Origin: Piliocolobus tephrosceles
Lineage: Eukaryota; Chordata; Mammalia; Primates; Cercopithecidae
Direction of reading: 5' to 3'
NCBI RefSeq assembly: GCF_002776525.5
Contig: NC_045440.1
Coordinates: 235,948-299,947, forward strand
DNA: 64,000 bases
How positions within the stretch are numbered: position 1 is the first letter of the stretch; every line of letters begins with the position of its first letter. Shown here piece after piece: positions 54,501-64,000 of the stretch. The notes beneath the pieces are model-generated. The model did no database searches and had not been told where the DNA came from. It was given only the letters and a program-made list of their open reading frames with translations. A program made the translations under genes and the position numbers.

Positions 54501-57500
54501 GCCCATTTTTCTGGGGGGCAGCTGGTCTTTTTCTTAACTTTTAGAAGTTCTTTTTATATTAGGAATATGAACCCTTTATCTGCTCTGTGAGTTGCAAACA
54601 TTGTTTCCCCCTTTGTCACTTGTTTTCCTGAGACGGTTTCACTCTGCCACCTGGGCTGGCGTGCGGTGGTGTGATCCTAACTCACCACAACCCTGAGCTC
54701 CTCGGCTCAAGGGATCCTTGTGCCTCAGCCGCCTGAATAGCTAGGAATACAGGTACACGCCACCATGCCCAGTTAATTTTTTAAATTTAGTTTTTTCTAC
54801 TTTCTTTTTTATTTTTGCTCTCTTTCAGCAGAATCATTTTCAAACAATTTTTGGTAGAGATGGTGTCTTGCTGTGTTGCTCAGGCTGGTCTTGAACTCCT
54901 GGCCTCAGCACTGGGATTACAAGTATGAGACGCCTCACTCGTCTTTTTAAAAATTTAAAGTACTTGGCTGCAGGAAACAATTTTATGGAAAGCAAAAGGT
55001 AAATGCTGGAATAAATTCAGGAAACAGTCGTAACATTTTCTAGTTTCCTTCTGAACAAAATCAGTATCAAAACTTTTCCGTTCCCTGTCCATGTTTTAAT
55101 TAAGTTAAAGATCGACCCTTGTCTCTTATTACAGACATCTGGAGTGTTTTGTCTACCTGGCATCCTTTTCCCCTTCTTGCGGCAGAATTCTTTCTTTGGG
55201 GGAAATCCATTCTGTGTGTACTGTGTAGACATAATCCAGGTGAGGCCGGAGAACTCAGCTGCAGAGCAACTGATTCAGGGCTGGGCAGAAGAACCAAGCC
55301 CTTCCTCTTTTTTTGAGATGGAGTCTCACTCTGTCACCCAGGCTGGAGTGCAGTGGTGCGATCTGAGCTCACTGCAATCTCTGCTTCCTGGCGACTCTCC
55401 TGCCTCAGCCTCCCGGGTAGCTGGGATTACAGGTGTACACCACCACACCTGGCTAATTTTTGTATTTTTTAAATTTTTTTTTTTTTTTTTTTTTTTGAGA
55501 CGGAGTCTCGCTCTGTCACCCAGGCTGGAGTGCAGTGGCGCAATCTCGGCTCACTGCAATCTCTGCCTCCCGGGTTTACGCCATTCTCCTGCCTCAGCCT
55601 CCCGAGTAGCTGGGACTACAGGCGCCCACCATCTCGCCCAGCTAGTTTTTTGTATTTTTTAGTAGAGACGGGGTTTCACTGTGTAGGCCAGGATGGTCTC
55701 GATCTCCTGACCTCGTGATCCACCCATCTCGGCCTCCCAAAGTGCTGAGATTACAGGCTTGAGCCACCGCGCCCGGCCAATTTTTGTATTTTTTAGTAAA
55801 GACGGGGTTTCACCATGTTGGCCAGGCTGGTCTCGAATTGCTGACCTCAGGTGATCCGCCCACCTTGGCCTCCTGAAGTGTTGGGATTACAGGCGTGAGC
55901 CACTGCTCTGGGCTGAACAAAGCCCTTCCTAAGAACTTTTTGTTAAGCTGGTGCACATGGATTGTTATCATATCCACCACCTGGAGAAAGACTGTCTGAA
56001 AGATAGCAAGGACAGCAAGGCTTGAATACACTGATTTCAACATGTAAATCCAGGGATTCAGCCAGTCTACCTGAAGCAAACTCATCTCAAACTATCCTAT
56101 TTTCCACATCCTCTTATGTTGCCTGGGGGAGGTCTGACTTGTGTTTCTGTCACTCCCAACCTCAAGAGTTAAATGATTTTTCAGAGAATGTCTAAAATTT
56201 CTTTCCCCCAAAATATCCTGAATCTGTTACCTCTTGAGGCCAAAACTCTCTTCCTTCTTGCTGGTCTTCCAGATAGTCACGAATGATGTTTGTTTTCTGC
56301 AGAAACAGGCCCATAGAGTTGGCACGTTCCGTATCTTCACCAACTAAGGGGTCTTCGAACTCTGAAGCCGAGAAGAGACGGGAAAGGCCAATTCCTACCA
56401 GCCCAGCGACATGGTGGCAGTACTGCAAGAGACAATTTTTAAAGTACTTTAATAATGGAATTTTTATTGAAAGGGACACACTAGACATCATTAGCTCCAA
56501 AAAAGCAGGTTCAAAACAGAATGGGTAAGAATGCATTTTGATTTTAAAATACAAATATACATACCAGAATTTTAAAAAAACATCCAAGAAGGATGTGCTC
56601 ATAAGATTTAACAGCGGTCTCTGGCTGATGGGAATCTGATGTTTTTATTTTTTACCTTATTTTCTAAATTTCTACAATGCACATGTACTGCTACTATAAT
56701 AAAAGGCTATTGAAAAAAACTAGTCTAGTAAACATTTTTTATTTTATTTTATTATTTTTTTTAAAAGATAGAGTCTCGTATGTTGCCCACGTTAGACTCA
56801 AACTCCTGGGCTCAAGCAGTCTTTCTGCCACAGCTTCCCAAATAGCTGGCATTGTAGGCAAACACCACTGTGTCTAGCCTTACCTTACAATAAACTTTTT
56901 TTTTTTTTTTTAGATCAAGTCTCACTTTGTCACCTGGGCTGGAGTGCAGCGGCACAATCTCAACTCACTGCAACCTCTGCCTTCTAGGTTCAAGTGATTC
57001 TCCTGCCTCAGCCTCCTGAGTAGCTGGGATTTATAGGCGTCCACCACCACGTCCAGCGAATTTTTGTATTTTTAGTAGAGATGGGGTTTCACCATGTTGG
57101 CCATGCTGGTCTTGAACTCCTGACCTCAACTGATCTGCCCGCCTTGGCCTCCCAAAGTGCTGGGATTACAGGCCCAAAACACTGCACCTTGCTTAGCTTT
57201 ACAATAAACTTTTTGATACATAAAATTGTGAGAGAAGGCAACGATGAAAGATGGAATATTCTGGCTAACAGAAATTAAGACAATACTAAGTATAGTTGAA
57301 TCTTTTTTTGACCAACCTGAAAACATTTGAAGATCTGCAGGCCCTCAGAATCACCATTATATGAAAGAACAAATAACTATCATGTGTTCTTGACACTGTT
57401 TTAAGAACTTTGCACGTTCAATCCTCACAAACATTTATCAGGTACATAGCACTATGATCTCCATTTCAGATGAGGAAACTGAGGCACAAAGTTAATTAAC

Positions 57501-60375
57501 TTGCCCAACATTGCCCATCTGAGAAAAAAAAAATTAGCCAGGCACGGTGGCACATGCCAGTGGTCCCAGTTACTCAGGAGGCTGAAGTAGGGGGATCACT
57601 TGAACCCAGGAAGGTGGGGCTGCCATGTTTGTGGCAGGGGCTAAGGGTTCAAAACTAGGTAGTCTGACTTAAGTGTCAGGCTTTAACAACTTTGCTAAAA
57701 CTTCCCCCTTTTTTTTCTTTTTAATTTTTATTTTAGAGATAGCGTAACTTTCCCTCTCTCAAAATGAGACTTCAGTAAAGGCAAGTCTTAATTGTCAAAT
57801 ACTTTTTTTCCAAGACACCAATTTGTTAAAAGCTATCCTCCTCTGAAAAGGGTATTCTAAGACAACTTAACACAACATTCACATACAATAATTGTCTATT
57901 AGTTAACTTAAGAAGAGAAAAGTAAAGAAGGTAAGCTCTGGAGTGTCATTAGGAAGGGTAAAAGTTAGGCAATGACCAAAGTTCACACTTGTAATCCCAG
58001 AATTTTGGGAGGCTGTGGAGAGGGCACTGCTTGAGCCCAGGAGTTTCAGACCAAGCCTGGCTAACAAAGCAAGACCCTATCTCTGTAAAAAATTTTAAAA
58101 GGCTGACTGTGGTGGCTCACACCTGGGGGGCCAAGGCAGGTGGATCGCTTGAGTCCAGGAGCTCAAGACCAGCCTGGGCAACATGATGAAAACCTGTCTC
58201 TACCAAAAAATTACAAAAATTAGCCAGGCGTGGTGGTGTGCACCGATAGTCCCAGCTAATCGGGAGGCGGAGGTGAGAGGACTGCTTGAGCGCAGAAGGT
58301 CGAGGCTGCAGTCAGCCTTGATCATGCCACTGCACTCCAGCCTGAGCGACAGAGCAAGACCCTGTCTCAAAAACAATAAAAATTAAAATAGATTAGCCAG
58401 GCACAGTAGCAACATGCCTGTGGTCCCAGTTACTCACGAGGCTGAGGCAAGGAAGACTGCTTGAGCCAGGGAGGTCAAGGCTGCCTTGTTTGTGCCACTG
58501 GATTCCAGTTTAGGTGACAGAGTGAGACCCTGTCTCAAAAAAAAAAAGTCGTCTCTGACTGAAAGTAATACAAGGCCAGAGACTAATCAGGGGCACAACG
58601 AACAGGCGAAGAGAAAGCACTTGAAATTTGTTCTAGGAGAAAAGTAACATGAAAAAAGTAACAGTTTGCTGAAATTACGTGTAAATAAATTAGCTTTGGG
58701 TAGCTATACAAAATCTTAAAAAGAATTACTAGAAATTTTAAAAAATCATTAGTATATCTATAGTACTATCCAAAAATACATTTTAAGATAATAGTTCTTT
58801 TGGTAGAAATACTCGTAAAATGGAGACGTATATAATTCATCTTCCTCCAAAGTTGAAGAAAAAAAATAACTCCTTAAAATATTTGGCTGGGTGCAGTAGT
58901 AGCTCATGCCTGTAATCCCAACATTTGGGAGGCTGGAGTGGGAGGACTGTTTGATGCCAGGAGTTTGAGACTAGCCTGGGCAACATGGCAAAACCCTCTC
59001 TCTACAAAAAAAAAAATACAAAAATTAGCCTGGTATGGTGGCACGCACCTGTAGTTACAGCTACTTAGGAGACTGAGGTAGGAGGATCATTTGAGCCCAG
59101 GAGGTTGAGGCTGCAGTGAGCTGTGATCACACCACTACACACCAGCCTGGATGACAGAGCAAGACCCTGTCTCAAAAAAATTCAGTTTTATCTGATCAGA
59201 ACTTCTATTCAACAACCTATAATTAAGTTTCCTGAATAAATCTGCGCAACAGAAAATGAAGTTACTATCATAACCAGAGCTGGTTCTTGGCTATAAGTTT
59301 TAACTTCAACTTTATTTTCTTTCAGATGGGGTCTTGCTCTGTCACCCAGGTTGGAGTGCAGTGGCACAATCATGGCTCACTGCAACCTTGAACTCTCAGG
59401 CTCAAGCAATCCTCCCACACCTCAGCCTCCAGAGGAGCTGTGACCACAGGCACATGCCACCAACGCCCTGCTAATTTTTTAATTTTTTGAGAGATGAGGT
59501 CTCGCTATGTTGCTTAGGCTTGTGTCGAACTCCTGGGCTCAAATGATCCTCTCACCTTAGCTTCCCAAAGGGCTGAGATTACAGGTAACCCACAGTGCCC
59601 GGCTAACTTCACCTTAAATGCAGAAATTGATTTCTAGCACTCATTATATGCTGTTAACTCAGGAAGCACAAACCAGCAGTTCCAAAGATATTGCTGTCAT
59701 GTTTTGAGGTTTGAAAAATTAAGAGGCCCAAGACCTTAGACCCACTAACTTGGTGACTATGTAGCAGCATCTCTTTGGAAATCCTAATTTAAGCACTGTT
59801 AAAGCTATGAAATACATCAACACTTTAGATGTTTGAAATGTCTTTGACTGTTAAATTTGACTGGCTTTAAAATAATAAAATGTCTTTGCTTCCACAGAAG
59901 TGATAAGTCTCACAAACACCATTCCTATGAAAAATAGGCAAGACTCCTAACCCTACCTTATGTTTTGATGTGTAGTTTAATCTTCATGGTCAACTACATC
60001 CCTTTGTCTAGATAATCACTTCTCTCCAATCCCCTACTCCTAACCTGGCCAATATCCTACATAGCTGCTGGTTTGGAATCAACTCTGGAACAAAGCGTTT
60101 ATGATGAGACATTCAACCTAAACAGATGACTTGTAAAACCAGAGGGCCTGGAACTAGTGAACAACTTTTCTTGTTCTGAGCTTCACTCTGAGGATTGCTA
60201 GCTGTGTCTAATACATCACACACAGACACTGTTTTACAAGACTAACCTTGTCCCACTCCTGTTCAGAGGTCACATGCTTATCCAAAAATTCTGCCATCCC
60301 AACTCCCATTCTCTGGCAAATGTCGGCAATCACCGTTTGGTATTTCTCAGCCAGATTTCTAAACTCGAGGGAGAT
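45581..60375 (-). CDS. FDFT1: Squalene synthase (farnesyl-diphosphate farnesyltransferase 1), five 3' coding exons, partial
   Basis: Exons on the minus strand: 60375-60247, 56422-56231, 51674-51498, 50405-50253 and 45802-45581 (stop 45583-45581). All have AG/GT borders and all are phase 0. They encode 290 residues, equal to residues 128-417 of the 417-residue enzyme; the first 127 codons lie beyond position 64000. Squalene synthase joins two farnesyl diphosphates to presqualene diphosphate and reduces it to squalene with NADPH, at the ER membrane, committing carbon to sterols. Seen: the catalytic tyrosine (Tyr171, first residue of the second exon shown), the second Asp-rich motif NIIRDYLED (215-223), the conserved CAIPQVMAIATLAACYNN segment, and a C-terminal hydrophobic anchor (YLSFVMLLAALSWQYL). 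Compared with human as I remember it, Y174H and G226E stand out. No disruption was seen. Confidence 0.96.
45840..45990 (+). mobile_element. MIR remnant in FDFT1 intron
   Basis: 'ttatgcctattttaccagtgaggaaagggaggctcagagaac' is the MIR core. Confidence 0.7.
46512..46800 (-). mobile_element. Alu in FDFT1 intron
   Basis: AGGGCCTCACTCTGCCCAGGC starts it (head eroded); it ends AGTGCCGGGCC. Confidence 0.92.
46801..47835. other. FDFT1 intron, unique sequence
   Basis: No gene or repeat was recognised. A moderately GC-rich block at 47040-47560 has no coding character. Confidence 0.4.
47838..48020 (-). mobile_element. hAT-type DNA transposon remnant in FDFT1 intron
   Basis: 'ccagaggtcagcaaacttcttattcaagggccaaaaaatatttttagctttac...gggctcggccaactgtaggttg' follows the familiar ggtcagcaaac...ggccaac element with inverted ends. 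The family is not named. Confidence 0.65.
48155..48470 (+). mobile_element. AluY, cercopithecoid YR-type, in FDFT1 intron
   Basis: It has GGGCGTGGTGGCTTGCGTC, GAGACGGGCGGATCACAAGG and GATCCGGCCACTGCACTCC. Flanking AAAACCGGTTTCT / AAAACTGGTTTCT (48140-48152 and 48460-48472) is a likely target duplication. Confidence 0.9.
48620..48790 (-). mobile_element. MIR remnant in FDFT1 intron
   Basis: 'gacgtcagacagacctgggttcaaatgatcactgc' resembles MIR. Weak. Confidence 0.5.
49358..49650 (-). mobile_element. Old Alu in FDFT1 intron
   Basis: TTTTTTTTGAGACAAAGTCTCACTC starts it; it ends ACTGTGCCTGGCC. AluJ-like divergence. Confidence 0.93.
50406..51497. other. FDFT1 intron, unique sequence
   Basis: AT-rich and repeat-poor; nothing recognised. 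The absence of Alus over about 1.4 kb is unusual for this window. Confidence 0.45.
51773..51922 (+). mobile_element. 3'-truncated Alu in FDFT1 intron
   Basis: The left arm and linker run to TTTGCTGGGTGCGGTGGC and then jump to an A-rich tail. Confidence 0.88.
52590..52981 (+). mobile_element. Ancient L1 ORF2/3' fragment, left part
   Basis: 'aagtgttggtgaggatgtggagaaactggaactctcacactgccaacggg...' to '...gcatggaagagccctgaaaacacactagcaa'. It is split by an AluY and continues to about 53345. Confidence 0.85.
52982..53284 (+). mobile_element. AluY (YR-type) inserted in the L1 fragment
   Basis: It has GCCAGGCACAGTGGCTCAAG, GACGGGCGGATCACGAGG and GATCCGGCCACAGCACTCC. The target duplication AAAACACACTAGCAA is present on both sides. 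Confidence 0.95.
53350..53470 (+). mobile_element. MIR remnant in FDFT1 intron
   Basis: 'gtgctagaagttcatctcattttattcacacc...tattttacagataaaggaagtgaatgag' follows MIR order. Confidence 0.65.
53768..53942 (-). mobile_element. Partial Alu, first of three
   Basis: 'tttttagagacaagggtcttgctctgtcacccaggctgc...' runs to '...cgcccagctaatttt'. Only the right-arm half is present before the next Alu. Confidence 0.88.
53945..54240 (-). mobile_element. Alu inserted into the partial Alu
   Basis: Poly-T, AATGGAGTCTCGCTCTGTC, to CTGCGCCTGGCC. Confidence 0.93.
54241..54390 (-). mobile_element. Remaining half of a split Alu
   Basis: 'ttttttaataaagacagggtctcactacgttgtccaggc...accgcacccggccc' completes an Alu broken by the previous one. 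Confidence 0.85.
54430..54622 (-). mobile_element. Ancient L1 ORF2 fragment
   Basis: 'gagtaagactcagcatcttttcagatttttcataatcatctgcatgtctc...ccctttatctgctctgtgagttgcaaac' matches reverse-oriented L1M ORF2. Confidence 0.75.
54623..54935 (-). mobile_element. Old Alu with an internal foreign segment
   Basis: GAGACGGTTTCACTCTGCCAC starts it. A segment of about 70 bp at 54785-54855 interrupts the left-arm part, which resumes at TTTTTGGTAGAGATGGTG. Confidence 0.8.
55306..55915 (-). mobile_element. Alu split by a nested younger Alu
   Basis: The outer Alu runs from TTTTTTTGAGATGGAGTCTC to CTGCTCTGGGCTG. It is interrupted at 55463-55780. Confidence 0.93.
55468..55780 (-). mobile_element. AluY nested in the outer Alu
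   Basis: Long poly-T, GAGACGGAGTCTCGCTCTG, to CGCGCCCGGCC. The target duplication AATTTTTGTATTTTTTA lies at both ends. It has the GCTAGTTTTTTGTATTTTTT linker and CAGGCTTGAGCC of YR-type AluYs. Confidence 0.95.
56740..56880 (-). mobile_element. Partial old Alu
   Basis: 'aaaagatagagtctcgtatgttgcccacgttagactcaaactcctgggctc...accactgtgtctagcc'. Confidence 0.75.
56893..57198 (-). mobile_element. Alu in FDFT1 intron
   Basis: Poly-T, TAGATCAAGTCTCACTTTGTC, to CACTGCACCTTGC. Confidence 0.93.
57370..57525 (+). mobile_element. MIR remnant
   Basis: 'atctccatttcagatgaggaaactgaggcacaaagttaattaacttgccc' is a clear MIR core. Confidence 0.85.
57526..57625 (+). mobile_element. Alu right-arm fragment
   Basis: 'aaaaattagccaggcacggtggcacatgccagtggtcccagttactcagg...' without a left arm. 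Confidence 0.8.
57975..58100 (+). mobile_element. Alu left-arm fragment
   Basis: 'aatgaccaaagttcacacttgtaatcccagaattttgggaggc...ctctgtaaaaaattttaaaa'. Confidence 0.8.
58101..58385 (+). mobile_element. Alu in FDFT1 intron
   Basis: It runs from GGCTGACTGTGGTGGCTCAC, lacking ~18 bp around 'tgtaatcccagcactttgg', to CCTGTCTCAAAAACAATAA. Confidence 0.9.
58386..58548 (+). mobile_element. Alu right-arm fragment
   Basis: 'aaaatagattagccaggcacagtagcaacatgcctgtggtccc...gagaccctgtctcaaaaaaaaaaa'. Confidence 0.85.
58883..59182 (+). mobile_element. Old Alu in FDFT1 intron
   Basis: It runs from TTGGCTGGGTGCAGTAGTAG to AGACCCTGTCTCAAAAAAA. Confidence 0.93.
59312..59606 (-). mobile_element. Old Alu in FDFT1 intron
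   Basis: 'ttattttctttcagatggggtcttgctctgtcacccagg' to 'ccacagtgcccggc'. Confidence 0.92.
59607..60246. other. FDFT1 intron, unique sequence
   Basis: No repeat or gene was recognised. Confidence 0.4.
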
Positions 60376-60514
60376 CTGAAATAGAAACCATAAAAACACA
60401 GAAATCATGAAATATGTGCAGACATGGCACCAAAGATCACAAGGCAAACGATGGTGGAATTAATTATCACTCTGCAGTGGTTCATCTATAAGCCTAATTT
60501 GGGTCATACATGTT

Positions 60515-60812
60515 TTGTTTTTGTTTTTGTTTGAGATGGAGTCCCGCAATGTTGCCCGGGCTGGAGTGCAATGGCGCGATCTCAGCTCACTGCAAACTCC
60601 GCCTCTCGGGTTCAAATGATTCTCCTGCCTCAGCCTCCCGAGTAGCTGGGATTACAGGAATGCACCACCACGCCCAGCTAATTTTTGTACTTTTAGTAGA
60701 AATGGGATTTCACCATGCTGGCTAGGCTGGTCTCAAACTCCTGACCTCATGATCCACTAGCCTTGGCCTCCCAAACTGCTGGGATTACAGGTGTGAGCTA
60801 CTGTGCCCAGCC
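60515..60812 (-). mobile_element. Alu in FDFT1 intron
   Basis: (TTTTTG)n head, AGATGGAGTCCCGCAATG, to CTGTGCCCAGCC. Confidence 0.93.
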
Positions 60813-61114
60813 TCATGTTTCTTATTATTCCATACATTTTATAAATATTATAATAGAAGGGTCTAAAAATGCTAACGTTTCTAGATTAAAAAGAAGATTC
60901 AAAGTCTCACTACACATTTCATCTTTCCAATGTAAAATGAGATGCTTCAACATAAAGTTGAGTATAAGAATTTTAGGGAGAACAGCTTGTTTAGACAAAC
61001 CTCATTATGAGAAAGATTCATTTGTGCAAACATGGATCAAGCACTTCCTATGTAACAAGTACCATTCGAGGCACTGGGGATGTATATCACGGACACAAAC
61101 AGAAACTCAGACCT

Positions 61115-64000
61115 GGAGCTGCTTCCAAGATGCCCAAATAGCAACAGCTCTGGTCTACAGCTCCCAGCAAGATCAACGCAGACACCGGGTGATTTCTGCA
61201 TTTCCAACTGAGGTACCTGGTTCATCTCATTTGGAGTGGTTGGACAGTGGGTGTAGCCTATGGAGGGCGAGCCGAAGCAGGGCAGGGCATCGCCTCACCC
61301 GGGAAGCGCAAGGGGTCGGGGGATTTCCCTTTCCTAGCCAAGGAAAGCCGTGAGTGACCGTACCTGGAGGAACAGTACACCTCTACCCAAATACTGCACC
61401 TCGCCTTTCCCACAGTCTTCACAACTGGCACACCAGGTGATTCCCTCCAGTGCCTGGCTTGGCGGGTCCCATGCCCACGGAGCCTTGCTCGCTGCTAGCA
61501 CAGCAGTCTGAGATCAAGTTGGGATGCTGGAGCTCAGCGAGGAGAGGCACATCTGCCATTGCTGAGGCTTGAGTAGGCAGTTCTATGTTCACAGTGTAAA
61601 CAAAGCAGCAGGGAAGCTCAAACTGGGCAGAGTCCACCACAGCTCAGCAAGGCCTACTGCCTCTCTAGATTCCACCTCTGCGAGAAGGGCATATCTAAAC
61701 AAAAGGCAGCAGACAGCTTCTGCAGACTTAAACGTCCCTGCCTGACAGCTCTGAAGAGAGCAGTGGTTCTCCTAGCATGGTGTTCGAACTCCGATAATGG
61801 ACAGACGGCCACCTCAAGTGGGTCCCTGACCTCCATGTAGCCTGACTGGGAGACTCCTCCCAGTAGGGGCCAACAGACACCTCATACAGGTGGATGCCCC
61901 TCTTGGACAAAGCTTCCAGAGAAGGATCAGGCAGCAATATTTGCTGTTCTGCAGCCTCCGCTGGTGATACACAGGCAAACAGGGTCTAGAGTGAACTTTC
62001 AGCAAACTCCAACACACCTGCAGCTGACGGGCCTCTCTGTTAGAAGGAAAACTAACAAACCGAAAGGAATAGCATCAACATCAACAAAAAGGACGTCCAC
62101 ACCAAATCCCCATCCATAGGTCACCAACACCAAAGACCAAAGGTAGATGAGATGGGGAGAAATCAGAGCAGAAATGCTGAAAATTCCAAAAACCAGAACA
62201 CCACTTCCCCTCCAAAGGAATGTAACTCCTCACCAGCAAGGGAACAAAACTGGATGAATGAGTTTGAGGAATTGACAGAAGTAGGCTTCAGAAGGTTGGT
62301 AATAACAAACTTCTCCAGCTAAAGGTGCATGTTCTGACCCATCACAAGGAAGCTTAAAACCTTGAAAAAACTTTGGACAAATGGCTAACTACAATAACCA
62401 GTTAGAGAAGGGCTTAAATGACCTGATGGAGCTGAAAACCACAGTACGAGAACTTCGTGAAGCATAGACAAGCTTCAAGAGCTGATTCGATCAGGTGGAA
62501 GAAAGGATATCAGTGACTGAAGATCACATTAATGAAATAAAGCAAGAAGACAAGATGAGAGAGAAAAGAGTGAAAAGAAATGAACAAAGCCTTCAGGAAA
62601 TATGGGACTATGTGAAAAGACTAAATCTACATTTGATTCGTGTACCTGAATATTGGTGTACCTGAATATGGGACTATGTGAAAAGACCAAATCTACATTT
62701 GATTGGTGTACCTGAAAGTGATGGGGAGAACGGAACCAAGTTAGAAAACATTCTTCACAATATTATCCAGGCCTAGCAAGGCAGGCCAACATTCAAATTC
62801 AGGAAATACAGAGAACACCACAAAGATACTCCTTGAGAAGAGCAGTTCCAAGATACATAATTGTCAGATTCACCAAGGTTGAAATGAAGGAAAAAATGTT
62901 AAAGGCAGCCAGAGAGAAAGGTCGGGTTACCCACAAAGGGAAGCCCATCAGACTAACAGCAGATCTCTCGGCAGAAACCCTATCAGCCAGAAGAGAGTGG
63001 GGGCCAATATTCAACATTCTTAAAAGAATTTTCAACCCACAATCTCACATCCAGCCAAACTAAGCTTCATAAGTGAAGGACAAATAAAATCCTTTACAGA
63101 CAAACAAATGCTCAGAGATTTTGTCACCACCAGGCCTGCCTTACAAGAGCTCCTGAAGGAAGCACTAAACATGGAAAGGAACAACCGGTACTAGCCACTG
63201 CAAAAACATGCCAAATTGTAAAGACCATCAACACTATGAAGAAACTGCATCAATTAATGGGCAAAATAACCAGCTAACATCATAATGACAGGATCAAATT
63301 CAAACATAAAAAATTACCTTAAATGTAAATGGGCTAAATGCCCCAATTAAAAGACACAGACTAGCAAAATGGATACAGAGTCAAGACCCATCAGTGTGCT
63401 GTATTCAGGAGACCTATCTCACGTGCAAAGATACAGACAGGCTCAAAATAAACGGATGGAGGAAGATCTACCAAGCAAATGGAAAGCAAAAAAAAAAAAG
63501 CAAGGGTTGCAATCCTAGACTCTGATAAAACAGACTTTAAACCAACAAAGATCAAAAGAGACAAAGAAGGCCACTACATAATGGTAAAGGGATAAATTCA
63601 ACAAGAGCTATCCTAAATATATATGCACCCAGATTCATAAAGCAAGCCCTTAGAGACCTACAAAGAGACTCAGGCTCCCACACAATAATAATGGGAGACT
63701 TTAACACCCCACTGTCAATATCAGACAACAGATCAATGACACAGAAGGTTAACAAGGATATCCAGGACTTGAACTCAGCCCTGGACCAAGCAGACTTAAG
63801 ACATCTACAGAACTCTCCATCCCATATCAACAGAATATACATTCTTCTCAGCACCACATCACACTTATTCTAAAATTGACCACATAATTGGAAGTAAAGC
63901 ACTCCTCAGCAAATGTAAAAGAACAGAAATTATAACAAACTGTCTCTCAGACCACAGTGCAATCAAATTAGAACTTAGGATTAATAAACTCACTCAAAAC
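61115..64000 (+). mobile_element. L1PA-type element: 5'UTR, ORF1 remnant and start of ORF2, cut by the window edge
   Basis: It starts near GAGCTGCTTCCAAGATGCCC (L1PA 5' end, slightly altered). The 5'UTR has GGTCTACAGCTCCCAGCAAG and GACTTAAACGTCCCTGCCTG. The ORF1 C-terminal domain is readable at 62833-63063 (VRFTKVEMKEKMLKAAREKG, TADLSAETLSARREWGPIFN). ORF2 begins at 63285 (ATGACAGGATCAAATTC) and is frameshifted early; endonuclease-region protein is still readable at 63691-63873 (MGDFNTPLSI). ORF1 is broken by indels including a 66-bp tandem duplication. It lies antisense to FDFT1 in the intron upstream of the 60375 exon. It is not active as read. Confidence 0.93.
62600..62731 (+). repeat. 66-bp tandem duplication inside the L1 ORF1 region
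   Basis: TATGGGACTATGTGAAAAGA recurs at 62601 and 62667 with about 66 bp spacing. The two copies differ by a few bases. Confidence 0.9.

Noticed and set aside
60763..61353. 196-codon ORF crossing from an Alu into L1 5'UTR
   Set aside because: It is a chance fusion of Alu tail, MIR-like DNA and L1 5'UTR, with no coding signature.

Overview
This is nuclear DNA from an Old World monkey (cercopithecoid primate). It shows sparse multi-exon genes with GT-AG introns, dense Alu and L1 repeats, and several young AluY copies carrying the 'gatccggccactgcactcc' right-arm variant and the 'aaaaaatacaaaaaactagc' A-rich linker that I associate with macaque/baboon AluYR subfamilies. Gene content and order match the human 8p23.1 block DEFB135-DEFB136-CTSB-FDFT1, read here in the reverse of the usual human orientation. 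There are two 10-N assembly gaps, at 22175-22184 and 34351-34360.

Layout. 38-6483: a minus-strand retrotransposed unit in which the 5' part of an old L1 (5'UTR, ORF1, start of ORF2) is fused directly to a near full-length CASP3 mRNA copy (5'UTR, an uninterrupted 277-codon ORF, 3'UTR, poly-A). 6660-7497: older L1 3' end. 7669-9953: DEFB135 (minus, two exons). 10-20.7 kb: intergenic L2/L1/LTR/Alu remnants, including a ~350-bp direct repeat about 2 kb apart. 20785-21438: DEFB136 (plus, two exons, TATA box). 22175-22184: assembly gap. It is followed by a 144-bp segment that recurs exactly 2.8 kb downstream. No CpG-rich CTSB promoter or 5' non-coding exon can be seen between the gap and the CTSB start exon, so the gap probably hides a large piece of DNA. 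30097-about 40.5 kb: CTSB, ten coding exons, complete 339-residue ORF. A GC-rich 31-bp minisatellite containing the second gap abuts one splice acceptor. 44.9-64 kb: FDFT1 on the minus strand, exons for residues 128-417 plus the 3'UTR; the first 127 codons lie beyond the right edge. 61.1-64 kb: a 5'-end-containing but mutated L1 lies antisense in the FDFT1 intron and runs off the window.

How the genes relate. DEFB135 and DEFB136 encode small secreted six-cysteine beta-defensins of epithelial innate immunity and belong to the 8p23 defensin cluster. CTSB encodes lysosomal cathepsin B. FDFT1 encodes ER squalene synthase, the first committed step of sterol synthesis. CTSB and FDFT1 are convergent (tail to tail). 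They share a neighbourhood but not a pathway.

I found no new multi-gene system. The most unusual objects are the L1-CASP3 chimeric retrocopy with an intact caspase-like ORF, the suspect gap junction upstream of CTSB, and the minisatellite pressed against a CTSB acceptor site.
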